Assembly (NCBI GenBank): GCA_016794525.1
Contig: JAEUJY010000143.1
Location: forward strand, 1 to 64,000
Source: Myxococcales bacterium
GTDB lineage: Bacteria; Myxococcota_A; Polyangia; Haliangiales; Haliangiaceae
DNA: 64,000 nt
Direction of reading: 5' to 3'
Shown: piece after piece, positions 34,557 to 43,803 of the stretch
Numbering within the stretch: position 1 is the stretch's first letter
How the letters are laid out: every line of letters starts with the position of its first letter
Position numbers and translations under genes: made by a program
Notes under the pieces: generated by a model
What the model was told of the DNA's origin: nothing
Seen by the model: the letters and a program-made list of their open reading frames with translations, nothing else
Databases searched by the model: none

Positions 34557-36367
34557 TCAGCGGCCCGGGCCGAGAGCGAACGCCTGGGTCATCGAGCCGG
34601 CGCCGACGTACAGGCTGGTCGTCGTCAGTGGGGCGGCGTCGCTGGTCCGGGTCACGACCACGTCGTGGACGCCCGGCGTGAGGTTCAGCCAGTAGTAGAG
34701 CACCCCGGACGTCGGGTTCAGGCCGCGGGTCGGGTCCCAGTAGCCGTCGGGCGCACGGCCGTCGACGCGCACCGTGGCCTGCGCCGTCACGCCGTTCGCG
34801 CAGTCCGACGTCCCGATCGTCATCGCGCCCTTGGCGGGGTCGGCGGTGACGCCGAAGGCGACGCCCATCGCCTGTACCTGCGCCGCCGTGGTGTGCTCCC
34901 ACGTCGGGCGCAGCAGGAACGGGTGGTGCGATCGCCGAAGCGGTGGACGGAAGTAGAAGCGATCGACGAACGAGCCGTCGCCGCGCGCCATCAGGAAGCC
35001 GTCGAAGCCGACGCTGCCCGTCGGCACGGCGAGTTCGACAGCGCCCAGCGGATCGGTGACGCCTGCGACGAGCGGCGCGGCGCAGTCGTGATCGGTCGCC
35101 GCGCAGGCCTGCACCGCGACGCCTGGCGCGGGCGCACCGCCTGGCCGCGTCAGCCGGAACACCACGTGGGCGGTCGCGACCTCGGGAACCGGGGGCGGCG
35201 GTGCGGTCGCCAGGCAGGCCCACTCCTCGGGCGCGCCGTGGTCGCCGTAGAGCGTGCCCCCACAGTCGTCGCCGCAGTCGACGCTGGGTGGCACCTGGGC
35301 GCCCATCAGCGACTCCACCCACTGCGCGACGGCCAGCGCGCCGACCGCCAGCGTGTGGAACTCCAGGTGGTTGGTGATGCCGTGGTGCCAGCCTGGCGAT
35401 CGGTACGCGCTGAACGCGGGGATCGCGGCGTCGAGCTCGGCCAGCGCGGCTCGGGCGTCGGCCGACCAGCCACGGGTGCCCCCGCTGCCGCCCAGGTAGG
35501 CGTAGTTGTCGCCTTGGTCGATGTCGAAGGCGCTGGTGACCTCGCTCAGCCGGAGCTGCGGGAAGGCGCGCGCGACCTCGAGGTAAAGGTCGTTCAGGTC
35601 CTGCATCTGCAGCGGGTCGCCGCCGAGGTACGCGGGGTAGTGCGCGAGCACGTTCCATTGCGCGATGACCGGCTGGATCGACGTCGGCCCGTTCGCGCCG
35701 ACGCCGGAGTCACCCAGCTGGAACACCGCGGCGTCCGGGTAGTGGTGCGCCACGATCGCCGCGCCGAGCACCGAGCCGTACGCGCCGGCGCTGTGGCCGG
35801 CGACGAACGCGCGCTCGGGCGACGGGATGTTCGCGAACACCCAGTCGAGCGCGGCCTGCGCGTTGACCGCGCCCTTGTGATGGAAGGTGTGGGCGCCGTA
35901 CTGGCGCACCGCGTCGCCCCAGTGCTGGTCGGCGGTGCAGTACGAGACGATCACGTGGTGCCAGTCCCGGAACGGGTTGCGCCCGTCGCCGTGGTCGTGC
36001 ATCCCGGCGTTGGCGGCCTCGTCGATCAGGTCGGGCTCGAGGCGCAGCGCGGTCACCGCCCGCTGGTCGGTGAAGCAGGTCTGCTCGTTCCAGCAGCCGC
36101 CGCCGCCCTGGTACTCGATGAGCACGCGGTTCACGGTGCCGCGGCGGGCGTAGAACGCCCACGGGGTGCCGTCGCCGCAGATGGTGTCGCCGCCCGGCCG
36201 CAGCTCGTTCCACCCGGGCGCGAGCTGGGCGAGCGTGGGCAGGCCACCATCGGCGGCGTGGCGTCCACCTCGAGCCCCCCGTCCCCGTCGCCTCCCGCGC
36301 CGCCGCAGCCGAGGGTGATCGCGGTGAGGGCCAGCATGGACGCGAAGCTGATCTCGATTGCGCGCAT
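34557..36367 (-). CDS. pectinacetylesterase-family lipoprotein, probable frameshift
   Basis: The protein (about 600 residues) has the pectinacetylesterase/VtpJ-type hydrolase core: GGGGCWN, FVAGHSAGAYGS and later DxDxxDN-like segments. A C-terminal beta-sandwich region follows from about 430. A proper lipoprotein signal sequence (MRAIEISFASMLALTAITLGCGG) starts at 36367 with a GGAGG site upstream, but is in a different frame from the body. The frames meet near 36240-36290: a six-G run on the minus strand (+1 G would restore frame), or a missing base near GCCGCCGATGG. The body frame alone would start at 36428 with an unnatural N-terminus. It is either a sequence error, programmed slippage or a recent pseudogene. 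Confidence 0.7.
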
Positions 36368-36526
36368 GGCCGTTGCCTCCCTTCGGAGCGCCCGCGGGCC
36401 GACCGCGCGTCACCCACACCACCCGCACGCGCCACGCGCCACGATGGCGACGGCGCCGCCGATGTCACTGCGTCGCATGGTCGCGCGACAGCACGCCTGG
36501 CGGATGCGCTCACCGCCGGCGCTGGC

Positions 36527-38722
36527 TCACGGCACGTAGGCCATGCAGGTGTGCGCGCCCTGGCCGGTCGCGAACGTCGTGCGGGCGAACGTCGTCGGGT
36601 TGTACTGGAAGATGTTGCCGCCGTAGTCGACGGCCCAGAAGCGATCGATCACCGGGTCATAGGTCCAGCCGTTGTTGTCGATGCCGGGCAGGCTCGACGC
36701 GAGCGAGGTCGCGGCGCCGGTGGCGACGTTGATGCTGTAGACGGTGGCGCCGCTCAGCGCCGCGGTGAGGCCGACCAGTCGGTTGCGCGTGGAGTCCCAG
36801 GCCAGGCCGTTGATGGTACCGCTGGCCCCGGTGGCGCCGATCAGCGTCGCGGCGCCGGTGGTGGTGCTGAAGCGGTACAGGTTGCCGTCGCCGGCGATGC
36901 CGTAGAGGAAGCCGTTGCCGGCGTCGTAAGCGAGCGCGAACATGTCGGCGACGTTGTGGGTGCCGACCAGCGTGGCGGCGCCGGTGGTCAGGCTGACGCG
37001 GTACAGGCCCTTCGCGCCCCGGCCGTCGACCATGTACATCGCCCCGGTCGCGCTGTTGTAGGCGCAGTCACCGAACGCGTAGGTGACCCCGAGCAGCCCG
37101 ACGTCGGCGATCGCGCCGGTGTCGGGGTTGCCGCGCTGGAACATGTCGTCGCTGTCGCGGATCGCGTAGACCGAGCCGCGCAGCGTGAACGTCGCGCTGA
37201 TCGTCTGCGCCGCGGTGACCGTGACCGCGCAGGTGCCGGTGCCGGTGCAGCCGCCGCTCCAGCCGGCGAAGTACGACCCCGCCGCCGCGGTCGCGGTGAG
37301 CGTGACCACGGTGCCCGCGTTGTAGGGCTGGCTGCAGTCGGTGCCGCAGGAGATGCCGGTCGGGCTCGACGTCACCGTGCCGGTGCCGGTGCCGGCGCGG
37401 GCGACGGTCAGCGTGTACTGCACGAGCGCGAAGGTCGCCGTCACCGAGGTCGCCGCCGTCAGCGTGACCGCGCAGGTGCCGGTGCCCGTGCAGGCGCCGC
37501 TCCAGCCCGAGAACGTCGAGCCGGCCGCCGGGGCCGCGGTCAGCGTGACCGCGGTGCCGTGGTTGTAGACCTCGGTGCAGTCGGCGCCGCAGGTGATGCC
37601 GGCCGGGCTCGAGGTGACGGTGCCCGTGCCGGTGCCGGCGCGGGTCACCGTCAGCGTGTACTGGTTGAGGGTGAACGTCGCGGTGACGGTGGTCATCCCG
37701 GTGATCGACACCGCGCACGCGCCGGTTCCGCTGCAGGCGCCGCCCCAGCCGCCGAAGCTCGAGCCGGCGGCCGGGGTCGCGGTCAGCGACACCGACGTGC
37801 CGAACCCGTAGTCCTCGGTGCAGTCGGCGCCGCAGGTGATGCCGGCCGGGTTGGACGTGATCGTGCCGACGCCGGTGCCGGTGCGGCTGACGGTCAGCGT
37901 GTACTGACCGAGCGTGAAGTTGGCCGTGACGGTCTGCGCCGCGTCCATCGTCACCATGCAGGTGCCGGTGCCCGCGCACGCGCCGCTCCAACCCGCGAAG
38001 GTCGAGCCGCCGTCGGGGGTCGCGGTCAACGTGACCACCGTTCCCTGCGCGTAGGTCTCGCTGCAGTCGCCGCCGCAGGTGATGCCCGGCGGGTTCGACG
38101 TGACGGTGCCGCTGCCGCTGCCGGCGCGGGTGACGACCAGCGTGTGATCGAGCGCGAACGCCGCCTGGATCGACACGTCGGCGGTGACGGTCAGCACGCA
38201 CGGCGCCGCGCCGGTGCAACCGCCGCCGGTCCAGCCCGCAAAGGTCGCGCCCAGCGCCGGGTGCGGCGTCAGCGTGACGACGGTGCCATGCGCGACCGTC
38301 AGCGTGCACGCGCCCGGGCACACCAGGCCGGCGGGCGACGACTCGATCGTGCCGCTGCCATCGCCGGTGGGCACCACCGTGACCGTCCGCTGCAGGACGG
38401 CGAAGGTCGCGCCGACGGTTGTGGCGGCCGCGATCGTCAGCGTGCACGTCGGCGCGGTCCCGCTACAGGCGCCGGACCAGCCCGCGAACGTCGCGGCGGC
38501 GCCCGGCGTCGCGGTCAGCGTGACGGCGGTCCCGAGGTCGAACGTCGCGGCGCAGGTCGAGCCGCAGGCGATCCCGCCGGGGCTCGAGGCCACCACGCCG
38601 TCGCCGGTGGTCGTGACCGTGAGGGTGGCGGTGGTCGGGGCGTCGGGCTGGGACTCGACCGACCCGCAGCCCGGGACGGCGAGCAACGCCGCCGCGGCGA
38701 GGACGCTGAGGGAAGCGCGCAT
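36527..38722 (-). CDS. secreted InlB B-repeat protein with C-terminal propeller
   Basis: A 731-residue lipoprotein (lipobox AVPGCGS) from the ATG at 38722, with GGAGG 5 bp before it. It carries six tandem, diverged InlB-type B-repeats of about 80 residues. Each has the 'YTLTVTRAGTGTGTVTSSPAG' strand and the 'FAGWSG' turn, plus one or two cysteine pairs (GADC, GACxGTGTC) that probably form disulfides. From about residue 525 there is a propeller-like region (SVYAIRDSDDMFQRGNP ... ) with repeated 'GAATLVG' blades. It is likely a cell-surface adhesion or sensing protein. The DNA repeats cause long Ser/Thr-rich open frames in other readings. Confidence 0.85.
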   Translation of the reverse strand: MRASLSVLAAAALLAVPGCGSVESQPDAPTTATLTVTTTGDGVVASSPGGIACGSTCAATFDLGTAVTLTATPGAAATFAGWSGACSGTAPTCTLTIAAATTVGATFAVLQRTVTVVPTGDGSGTIESSPAGLVCPGACTLTVAHGTVVTLTPHPALGATFAGWTGGGCTGAAPCVLTVTADVSIQAAFALDHTLVVTRAGSGSGTVTSNPPGITCGGDCSETYAQGTVVTLTATPDGGSTFAGWSGACAGTGTCMVTMDAAQTVTANFTLGQYTLTVSRTGTGVGTITSNPAGITCGADCTEDYGFGTSVSLTATPAAGSSFGGWGGACSGTGACAVSITGMTTVTATFTLNQYTLTVTRAGTGTGTVTSSPAGITCGADCTEVYNHGTAVTLTAAPAAGSTFSGWSGACTGTGTCAVTLTAATSVTATFALVQYTLTVARAGTGTGTVTSSPTGISCGTDCSQPYNAGTVVTLTATAAAGSYFAGWSGGCTGTGTCAVTVTAAQTISATFTLRGSVYAIRDSDDMFQRGNPDTGAIADVGLLGVTYAFGDCAYNSATGAMYMVDGRGAKGLYRVSLTTGAATLVGTHNVADMFALAYDAGNGFLYGIAGDGNLYRFSTTTGAATLIGATGASGTINGLAWDSTRNRLVGLTAALSGATVYSINVATGAATSLASSLPGIDNNGWTYDPVIDRFWAVDYGGNIFQYNPTTFARTTFATGQGAHTCMAYVP

Positions 38723-38851
38723 AGGGACCTCCGTCGACACGGTAACCACGCGCGTGGTGCGCCCACCGCGACGCGGTGTCGCGGTGCGCGGCGGCGCGGT
38801 GACCGCGACGATGGCCAGCCGGTCGTGGATCCCCGTGCAGCTCCCGCGCGA

Positions 38852-39622
38852 CTAGCGCGGGCGCCGCGCCAGCAACAGCACGCCATCGTCGATCAGCGCG
38901 CCGTCGCGGGCGAACCCGGCGATCAGCGGCGCGGTGGCGGCGCGCATCGCGGGCAGCGCCGGGTGGCCGGCGAAGTGCAGGCGGGCCAGCGTGTCGGCGA
39001 CCGCGTCGGCCTCGGCGGGGGCGACCCGCACCGGCGCGCGCACGCGGGTCAGCTCGATCGCGAAGCCGACGGCGCCCAGCGTCTCGGCGGCCAGGGCCAG
39101 CAGCCAGCCGTGATGCGCCGGCGGCAGGCCGGCGACCGCGGCCTCGGCGTTGTAGATGTCGACCAGCTGGTTGTCGGGCGCGGCCTGCACGATCGCGACG
39201 CGACGACGGGCCAGGCGGGCGAGCTCGCGCACGGCTTGCGCCGGATCGTCGCAATACTGCAGCACCCAGGTGGCGATCGCGGCGTCGGCGCTGGCGTCGG
39301 GCAGCGGCACCGCCTCGGCGCGGCCGGCGATCGCCGTCAGCCCGGGCGGCAGGTGCGCGCGCTGCTCGGCCGAGGGCTCGACGATCGTCACCGGCGCGAC
39401 CTGGGCGGCCAGCGCCTGGGTCAGGAGGCCGGTGCCGCCGCCGACGTCGACGATCCGATCGGCGCCGGCCAGCACCGCGCACAGCCGGGCGACCTCGTCG
39501 TCGATCACCAGCCGGCCGGCCAGCTCGCGCCAGGCGGTCGGGTCGAGGCGCTCGGGCCCCCAGAACCGCGCCGGCCACGGCGTCGGCGACGCGCACAGCG
39601 GGTGCTCGCGCCAGGTCGACAT
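38852..39622 (-). CDS. SAM-dependent methyltransferase
   Basis: A 256-residue class I methyltransferase. Motif I is IVDVGGGTGLLTQAL, followed by an acidic end of strand 2 (TIVEPSAEQ) and VPLPDASADAAIATWVLQY as motifs II-III. The N-terminus (WREHPLCASPTPWPARFWGPERLD) and C-terminus give no clue to substrate. TACGCT lies 6 bp upstream of the ATG at 39622. It is divergent from the Asp-Ala repeat lipoprotein gene with 73 bp between starts. Confidence 0.85.
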   Translation of the reverse strand: MSTWREHPLCASPTPWPARFWGPERLDPTAWRELAGRLVIDDEVARLCAVLAGADRIVDVGGGTGLLTQALAAQVAPVTIVEPSAEQRAHLPPGLTAIAGRAEAVPLPDASADAAIATWVLQYCDDPAQAVRELARLARRRVAIVQAAPDNQLVDIYNAEAAVAGLPPAHHGWLLALAAETLGAVGFAIELTRVRAPVRVAPAEADAVADTLARLHFAGHPALPAMRAATAPLIAGFARDGALIDDGVLLLARRPR

Positions 39623-39695
39623 GCGCGCAGCGTACGACGGCTGGCGGCCGCGCGCAGCGCTTGCCGCGCCGCGGTCGCGGCCCGATAGTCGAGGC

Positions 39696-40547
39696 ATGTC
39701 ACCGCTTCGCCTGCGCCGCGCCTGGCTCGTGCTCGCGCTGGCGGCGTGCGGTGGCGACGACGGCGGTGCGGCGATCGACGCCGCCGTGGGTGGCGATGGC
39801 GCGGTGGTGGATGCGGCGGTGGTCGACGCCGCGGCGGTCGATGCTGCGGTGGTCGATGGCGCGGTGGTCGATGCGGCGGTGATCGACGCCGCCACGATCG
39901 ATGCGGTGGTGATCGATGCGGCGACGATCGATGCGGCGATGATCGATGCGGTGGCCACCGATGCCGCGGCCACCGATGCCGCGGCCACCGATGCCGTGGC
40001 GATCGACGCCGTGGCGATCGACGCCGCCGCGCCCGACGCCGCGCCGCCGATCGACGCCGCCGCTGCACCGCCGTGTTCCAACGGTCCGGGCCGCGTGCTG
40101 TGGCGGCTGTCGTGGCCGGCCGGGCAGGGCGGCTACGCCCGGGTCGACGCCTGGGCGGCGGCGTGCGCCTACTCGCTGGCCGATCCGGCGTGCTCGCTGT
40201 CGGGCGAGCCGCACAACTACGCGTCGTTCGGCCCGGGCATCGTGTTCAACAGCACGACCGACTACTTCCGCGTCCGCTTCAGCGTGGCCGGCCTGAGCTT
40301 CACCTCCGCGACGCTGTACCTGGCGGCGCACGCCGACGGCAGCGGCCTGCCGCGGCTGCAGGTGCAGTCGCAGCTCCACGGCGAGTACCTGTTCCAGCCG
40401 ACCGTGCCGATCAGCACCCACCGGCTGTACGCGATCGACTGGTCCGCGTACCTGGCGCCGACCGACACCCCCAGCCTGACCGCCGTGACGCTGCGCCCGA
40501 TGCCGACCGGCGTCGCCGTCTCGGATCTCGAGCTGTGCGTGCAGTGA
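39696..40547 (+). CDS. lipoprotein with Asp-Ala-Ala pentapeptide-like repeats
   Basis: A 283-residue lipoprotein (lipobox LALAACGGD). The Cys is followed by about 95 residues built of (V/I/A)DAA units such as VVDAAVVDAAAVDAA, then a folded domain of about 150 residues, PCSNGPGRVLWRLSWPAGQ to ELCVQ, with a beta-sandwich look. The repeat would form a long acidic stalk between the lipid anchor and the domain. Similar short 'IDAP/IDAG' spacers occur in the neighbouring Cys-rich lipoprotein. Function unknown. Confidence 0.75.
   Translation: MSPLRLRRAWLVLALAACGGDDGGAAIDAAVGGDGAVVDAAVVDAAAVDAAVVDGAVVDAAVIDAATIDAVVIDAATIDAAMIDAVATDAAATDAAATDAVAIDAVAIDAAAPDAAPPIDAAAAPPCSNGPGRVLWRLSWPAGQGGYARVDAWAAACAYSLADPACSLSGEPHNYASFGPGIVFNSTTDYFRVRFSVAGLSFTSATLYLAAHADGSGLPRLQVQSQLHGEYLFQPTVPISTHRLYAIDWSAYLAPTDTPSLTAVTLRPMPTGVAVSDLELCVQ
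39776..40070 (+). repeat. in-gene (V/I)DAA codon repeats
   Basis: Tandem units of GTCGATGCGGCG type, with variants, encode the Asp-Ala stalk of the lipoprotein. The unit length is mostly 15 bp (GCGGTGGTCGATGC-like) with shorter interruptions. Expansion or contraction by slippage is likely. Confidence 0.85.
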
Positions 40548-40686
40548 CCCGCCCGCGCCCGCCCCGCGCCTGATCCGCTGATCAAACCTGATCGATCAGC
40601 GACGCAGCGCACGGCGCGCTGCGTGGGGGCGGCCGGTGGTGCGGCCCGCCGTGCAACCGCCGGCTGGGCCGCTGGTACATCGGCAT

Positions 40687-41379
40687 ATGCCTGCACCCTG
40701 CGCCCGCTCGACCCGCCTCGCCGTCGCCGTCGCCGTCGCCGCCGTCGCGTCCACTGCATGCGGGAGCGACGACGCCACCCCCGCCATCGACGCGCCGGTC
40801 GCGCCGATCGACGCCGGCATCGACACGCCGGCGCTGGTCCCGTGCGACACCGTCGCGCAGGACTGCCCGACCGGCGAGAAGTGCGCGATCGTCCGCACCG
40901 GCACCACGCCGCCGATCGGCCCGCGCTGCGTCCCGCTCACCGGGGCCGTCGCCGAGGGCGGTGCCTGCACCCAGGCCGACGATCGCGACGACTGCGACGT
41001 CGGGCTGGCCTGCAGCCAGGGGCTGTGCCGGACGCTGTGCCACGGCCCGAACGACTGCGAGAACGGCGGCGAGTGCCTGCAGTACGCGACCCTCCGCGAC
41101 GGCACCTGCGAGCTGCCGTGCGCGCCGCTCACCGCCGGCAGCTGCCCGGCCAACCAGTCGTGCGACGCGCGGCTCGGCGTCGGCGGCAGCCCGGTGTCGA
41201 CCTTCTGCCGCGCGGTCGGCACCCAGGCGCCCGGCGCGGAGTGCTTCCGGGGCTGCGGCCTCGACTACACCTGCGACAACAACTTCGCGTGCGCGCCGAT
41301 GTGCAACGCGACCCACCCGTGCGCGACGGGGACCTGCATGATGGTGCCGGCGCTCCCCGACTTCGGCGTCTGCATGTAG
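40687..41379 (+). CDS. Cys-rich lipoprotein
   Basis: A 230-residue lipoprotein (signal peptide ends VASTACGSD). A spacer TPAIDAPVAPIDAGIDTP follows, then more than 20 cysteines in EGF-like spacing (CDTVAQDCPTGEKCAIV, CTQADDRDDCDVGLACSQG and others). Such proteins are common on the surface of Myxococcota and are probably disulfide-rich binding proteins. The ATG at 40687 is the only good start. The gene ends 13 bp before the acyl-CoA dehydrogenase gene, which runs in the opposite direction. Confidence 0.8.
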   Translation: MPAPCARSTRLAVAVAVAAVASTACGSDDATPAIDAPVAPIDAGIDTPALVPCDTVAQDCPTGEKCAIVRTGTTPPIGPRCVPLTGAVAEGGACTQADDRDDCDVGLACSQGLCRTLCHGPNDCENGGECLQYATLRDGTCELPCAPLTAGSCPANQSCDARLGVGGSPVSTFCRAVGTQAPGAECFRGCGLDYTCDNNFACAPMCNATHPCATGTCMMVPALPDFGVCM

Positions 41380-41392
41380 CCGGGGCCAGCGC

Positions 41393-42601
41393 TCAGGTCG
41401 CGTTCACGCCCAGGATCGAGCGGGCGATGATGCGGCGCTGGATCTGGCCGGTGCCCTCGAAGATGTCGTAGATCTTCGCGTCGCGGTACCACTTCTCGAC
41501 GGGGTGGTCGGGCTCGAGCGCCTCCTCGCCGAGCAAGGTCAGCGCGCGGGCGGTGACGTCCTGCGCGACCTTGGCGCCGTAGGCCTTGGCGATCGACGCC
41601 ATCCGCACGTTGTCCTGGCCGTGGTCGGCCATCCACGCCGACTTGTGCACCAGCGCGCGCGCCGCCTGGATCTCCATCTCCATCTCGGCCAGTTCGAACG
41701 CGACGTGCTGGTGTTGCTTGAGCGCGGTGCCGTGGATCGTGCCGCCCTGCACCCGCTCGACCAGGTAGTCGAACGCGGCGCGGGCGATGCCCACCGCCTG
41801 CGCGCCGACCATCGGCCGCGTCGAGTCGAGCATCTTCTTGGTGTCGCCGAGGCCTTCGCTCGACGCGCCGATGCCCAGCATCATGTCCTTGTGCACGCGG
41901 CAGTCCTCGAAGTGCACCTGGGCGGTCTCCGACGCGCGGATGCCGAGCTTGTGCTCCTTGCGGCCGGGGATGAGGCCCGGCGTGCCGCGCGCGACCAGGA
42001 AGCCGCGCACGCCGGCGCGCCCGGCCGACGGATCGGTCTGCGCCCACACCACGTAGGCCGCCGCCGACTGGCCGTTGGTGATCCACTGCTTGTGGCCGTT
42101 GATCACGAAGTAGTCGCCGTCGGGGCGCGCCGTGGTCGACAGGCTCGAGATGTCGGAGCCCGTCGACGGCTCGGACAGCGCCATCGCCGCCACCTTGATG
42201 TGGCCGTGCTCGTCGTCGCCCTTGAGCAGCCGCCGGAACTCTTGCTTCTGCTCCTCGGTGCCCATCCGCGCCACCGGCGACGCGGCCAGGCCGCTGCCGC
42301 CGATCGCCAGGCACACGCCGGCGCAGCCGTAGGCCAGCTCCTCGGAGCCGACCACGCCCAGCCGCGACTGGCTCTTGGGCTTGTTGGCGCCCTCCTCGTC
42401 GTCCTTGCCGGTCAGCGCCTTGCGCCCGTCGACCACCGCGGTCTGGGTCATGCCGAACGCCTGGGCCTGCTTCATCAGCGCCCACGGCATCGACTCCTCG
42501 CGATCGTGCTTCATCGCGACCGGCCGGATGTACTGCTTGGCGAACGCGCCCAGCATCTGGCGCACGCCGGCGAGCATCGCGTTGTCGTGGAAGATGTCCA
42601 T
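41393..42601 (-). CDS. acyl-CoA dehydrogenase (catalytically complete subunit)
   Basis: A 402-residue FAD-dependent acyl-CoA dehydrogenase that oxidises acyl-CoA to enoyl-CoA in beta-oxidation. Seen are AMALSEPSTGSDISSL and WITNGQSAAAYVVW (FAD and substrate regions), QHQHVAFELAEMEM and the catalytic Glu in YDIFEGTGQIQRR. The family's C-terminal FAD-binding helices are complete. It is the second gene of a two-gene operon; the upstream gene encodes a diverged partner. Electron transfer would go through ETF. Confidence 0.9.
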   Translation of the reverse strand: MDIFHDNAMLAGVRQMLGAFAKQYIRPVAMKHDREESMPWALMKQAQAFGMTQTAVVDGRKALTGKDDEEGANKPKSQSRLGVVGSEELAYGCAGVCLAIGGSGLAASPVARMGTEEQKQEFRRLLKGDDEHGHIKVAAMALSEPSTGSDISSLSTTARPDGDYFVINGHKQWITNGQSAAAYVVWAQTDPSAGRAGVRGFLVARGTPGLIPGRKEHKLGIRASETAQVHFEDCRVHKDMMLGIGASSEGLGDTKKMLDSTRPMVGAQAVGIARAAFDYLVERVQGGTIHGTALKQHQHVAFELAEMEMEIQAARALVHKSAWMADHGQDNVRMASIAKAYGAKVAQDVTARALTLLGEEALEPDHPVEKWYRDAKIYDIFEGTGQIQRRIIARSILGVNAT

Positions 42602-42603
42602 GG

Positions 42604-43713
42604 TCAGATGCCTCCAGCGCGGTCGGGATCGGCGAGCACGCGATCGAAGCGTTCGTCGCCGAACAGCTGCTCGTAGGGGCGGGCGTCGCGCATCAGCTTC
42701 TCGACCGGGTAGTCGTTGACGAAGCCGTAGCCGCCGTAGATCTGCACCGCGTCGACGGTGGCCTGGCGCACGGCGTCGCCGGCGACCACGCGCGCGCGGC
42801 TGGCGGCGTCGGCGGCGGCCGCGATCGACGCGCCGTCGGTGGCGCGATCGCACAGCCACGCGGCGTGGAGCGCCATCAGCCGCGCCGCGGTGGCCGCGGT
42901 CAGCGCGTCGTCGCGCAGGCCGATCAGCGACTCGAAGCGGCCGATCGGCTGGCCGAACTGGACGCGCTCGCTGGCGTAGTGCCGCGCGTGCTCCATCGCG
43001 GCGACCGCCACGCCGGCGGCGCGCGCCGCCAGCGAGCTGCGGTACCACGCGCCGATCAGCGCGACCGGGTCGGCGCCGCGGGCGACGACGTGGCTGGCCG
43101 GCACCAGCGCGTGCTCGAGCGTCAGCGTGCCCCAGGCCGCGGCGCGCCACGCCGACGGCGCCTGCGCCGCGACCCGCTGGCCGGCGGTCGCGATCAGCAG
43201 CGCGACCGGCGCGCCGTCGAGCGTCGCGCACAGGAGCACGTGGCTGGCGCGGCCGAGCGCGGGCAGCGGGCCGATCTTGCCGGTCACGCGCACGCCGTCG
43301 CCGTCGGCGGTCAGCGTCAGCGCGCCGCGGCTGTCGCGGCCGGTGGTGGCCAGGCCGCCGGCGGCCAGGCTGGCGAACAGCTCGGCCTTGGCGGCGTCGC
43401 TGCCCCACCGCGCCACCGCCAGCGCCGGCTCGACGTTGCACTCGAGCAGCGCCGCCATCGCCGAGCAGCCGCGGCCCAGCTCGAGGCCGCGCAGCGCGCG
43501 GGTGACGTGGGCGTAGGCGCCGTCGAGCAAGCCGCCCGCGGCCTCGGGCACCGCGTCGAGGTAGAAGCCGAGGTCGCCGGCCACGGTCGCCAGCTTGCCC
43601 GGCGCCTCGGCCGCGCGGTCGGCGTCGCCGGCCCACGCCCGCAGGTCCTTGTCGACGAAGCGGCGCACGGTCTGGACGATCAGCGCCTGGTCGTCATCGA
43701 GTGCGAAGTCCAT
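42604..43713 (-). CDS. acyl-CoA dehydrogenase-like partner lacking the catalytic Glu
   Basis: A 369-residue acyl-CoA dehydrogenase homologue. The N-terminal helices (DFALDDDQALIVQTVRRFVD) and C-terminal GYGFVNDYPVEKLMRDAR are typical of the family. In place of the 'IYEGT' catalytic segment it reads YEQLFGDERFDR, so the catalytic base is absent. The FAD-stacking segment near the middle is also weak (GRDSRGALTLTADGDG). It precedes an intact acyl-CoA dehydrogenase gene by 2 bp. This fits heteromeric acyl-CoA dehydrogenases (FadE26/27-like) in which one subunit keeps the active site. A TATGCT hexamer lies 6 bp before the ATG. Confidence 0.85.
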   Translation of the reverse strand: MDFALDDDQALIVQTVRRFVDKDLRAWAGDADRAAEAPGKLATVAGDLGFYLDAVPEAAGGLLDGAYAHVTRALRGLELGRGCSAMAALLECNVEPALAVARWGSDAAKAELFASLAAGGLATTGRDSRGALTLTADGDGVRVTGKIGPLPALGRASHVLLCATLDGAPVALLIATAGQRVAAQAPSAWRAAAWGTLTLEHALVPASHVVARGADPVALIGAWYRSSLAARAAGVAVAAMEHARHYASERVQFGQPIGRFESLIGLRDDALTAATAARLMALHAAWLCDRATDGASIAAAADAASRARVVAGDAVRQATVDAVQIYGGYGFVNDYPVEKLMRDARPYEQLFGDERFDRVLADPDRAGGI

Positions 43714-43719
43714 GGCGGC

Positions 43720-43725
43720 AGCATA
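43720..43725 (-). promoter_or_regulatory. candidate -10 element (TATGCT) of the acyl-CoA dehydrogenase operon
   Basis: TATGCT ends 6 bp before the ATG at 43713, so the transcript would be leaderless. No -35 hexamer is evident. Confidence 0.35.
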
Positions 43726-43803
43726 CGCGCCGCCCGCACCCGCGAAAGCCGCCGTCGCCTTTCTTCGCTTTCTTGACCGCGGGTCAATACGCCGCGCCGG
43801 CGC

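Noticed and set aside
40262-40759. Minus-strand open frames opposite the Asp-Ala lipoprotein
   Set aside because: Antisense of codon repeats; no RBS, no sensible start and no domain.
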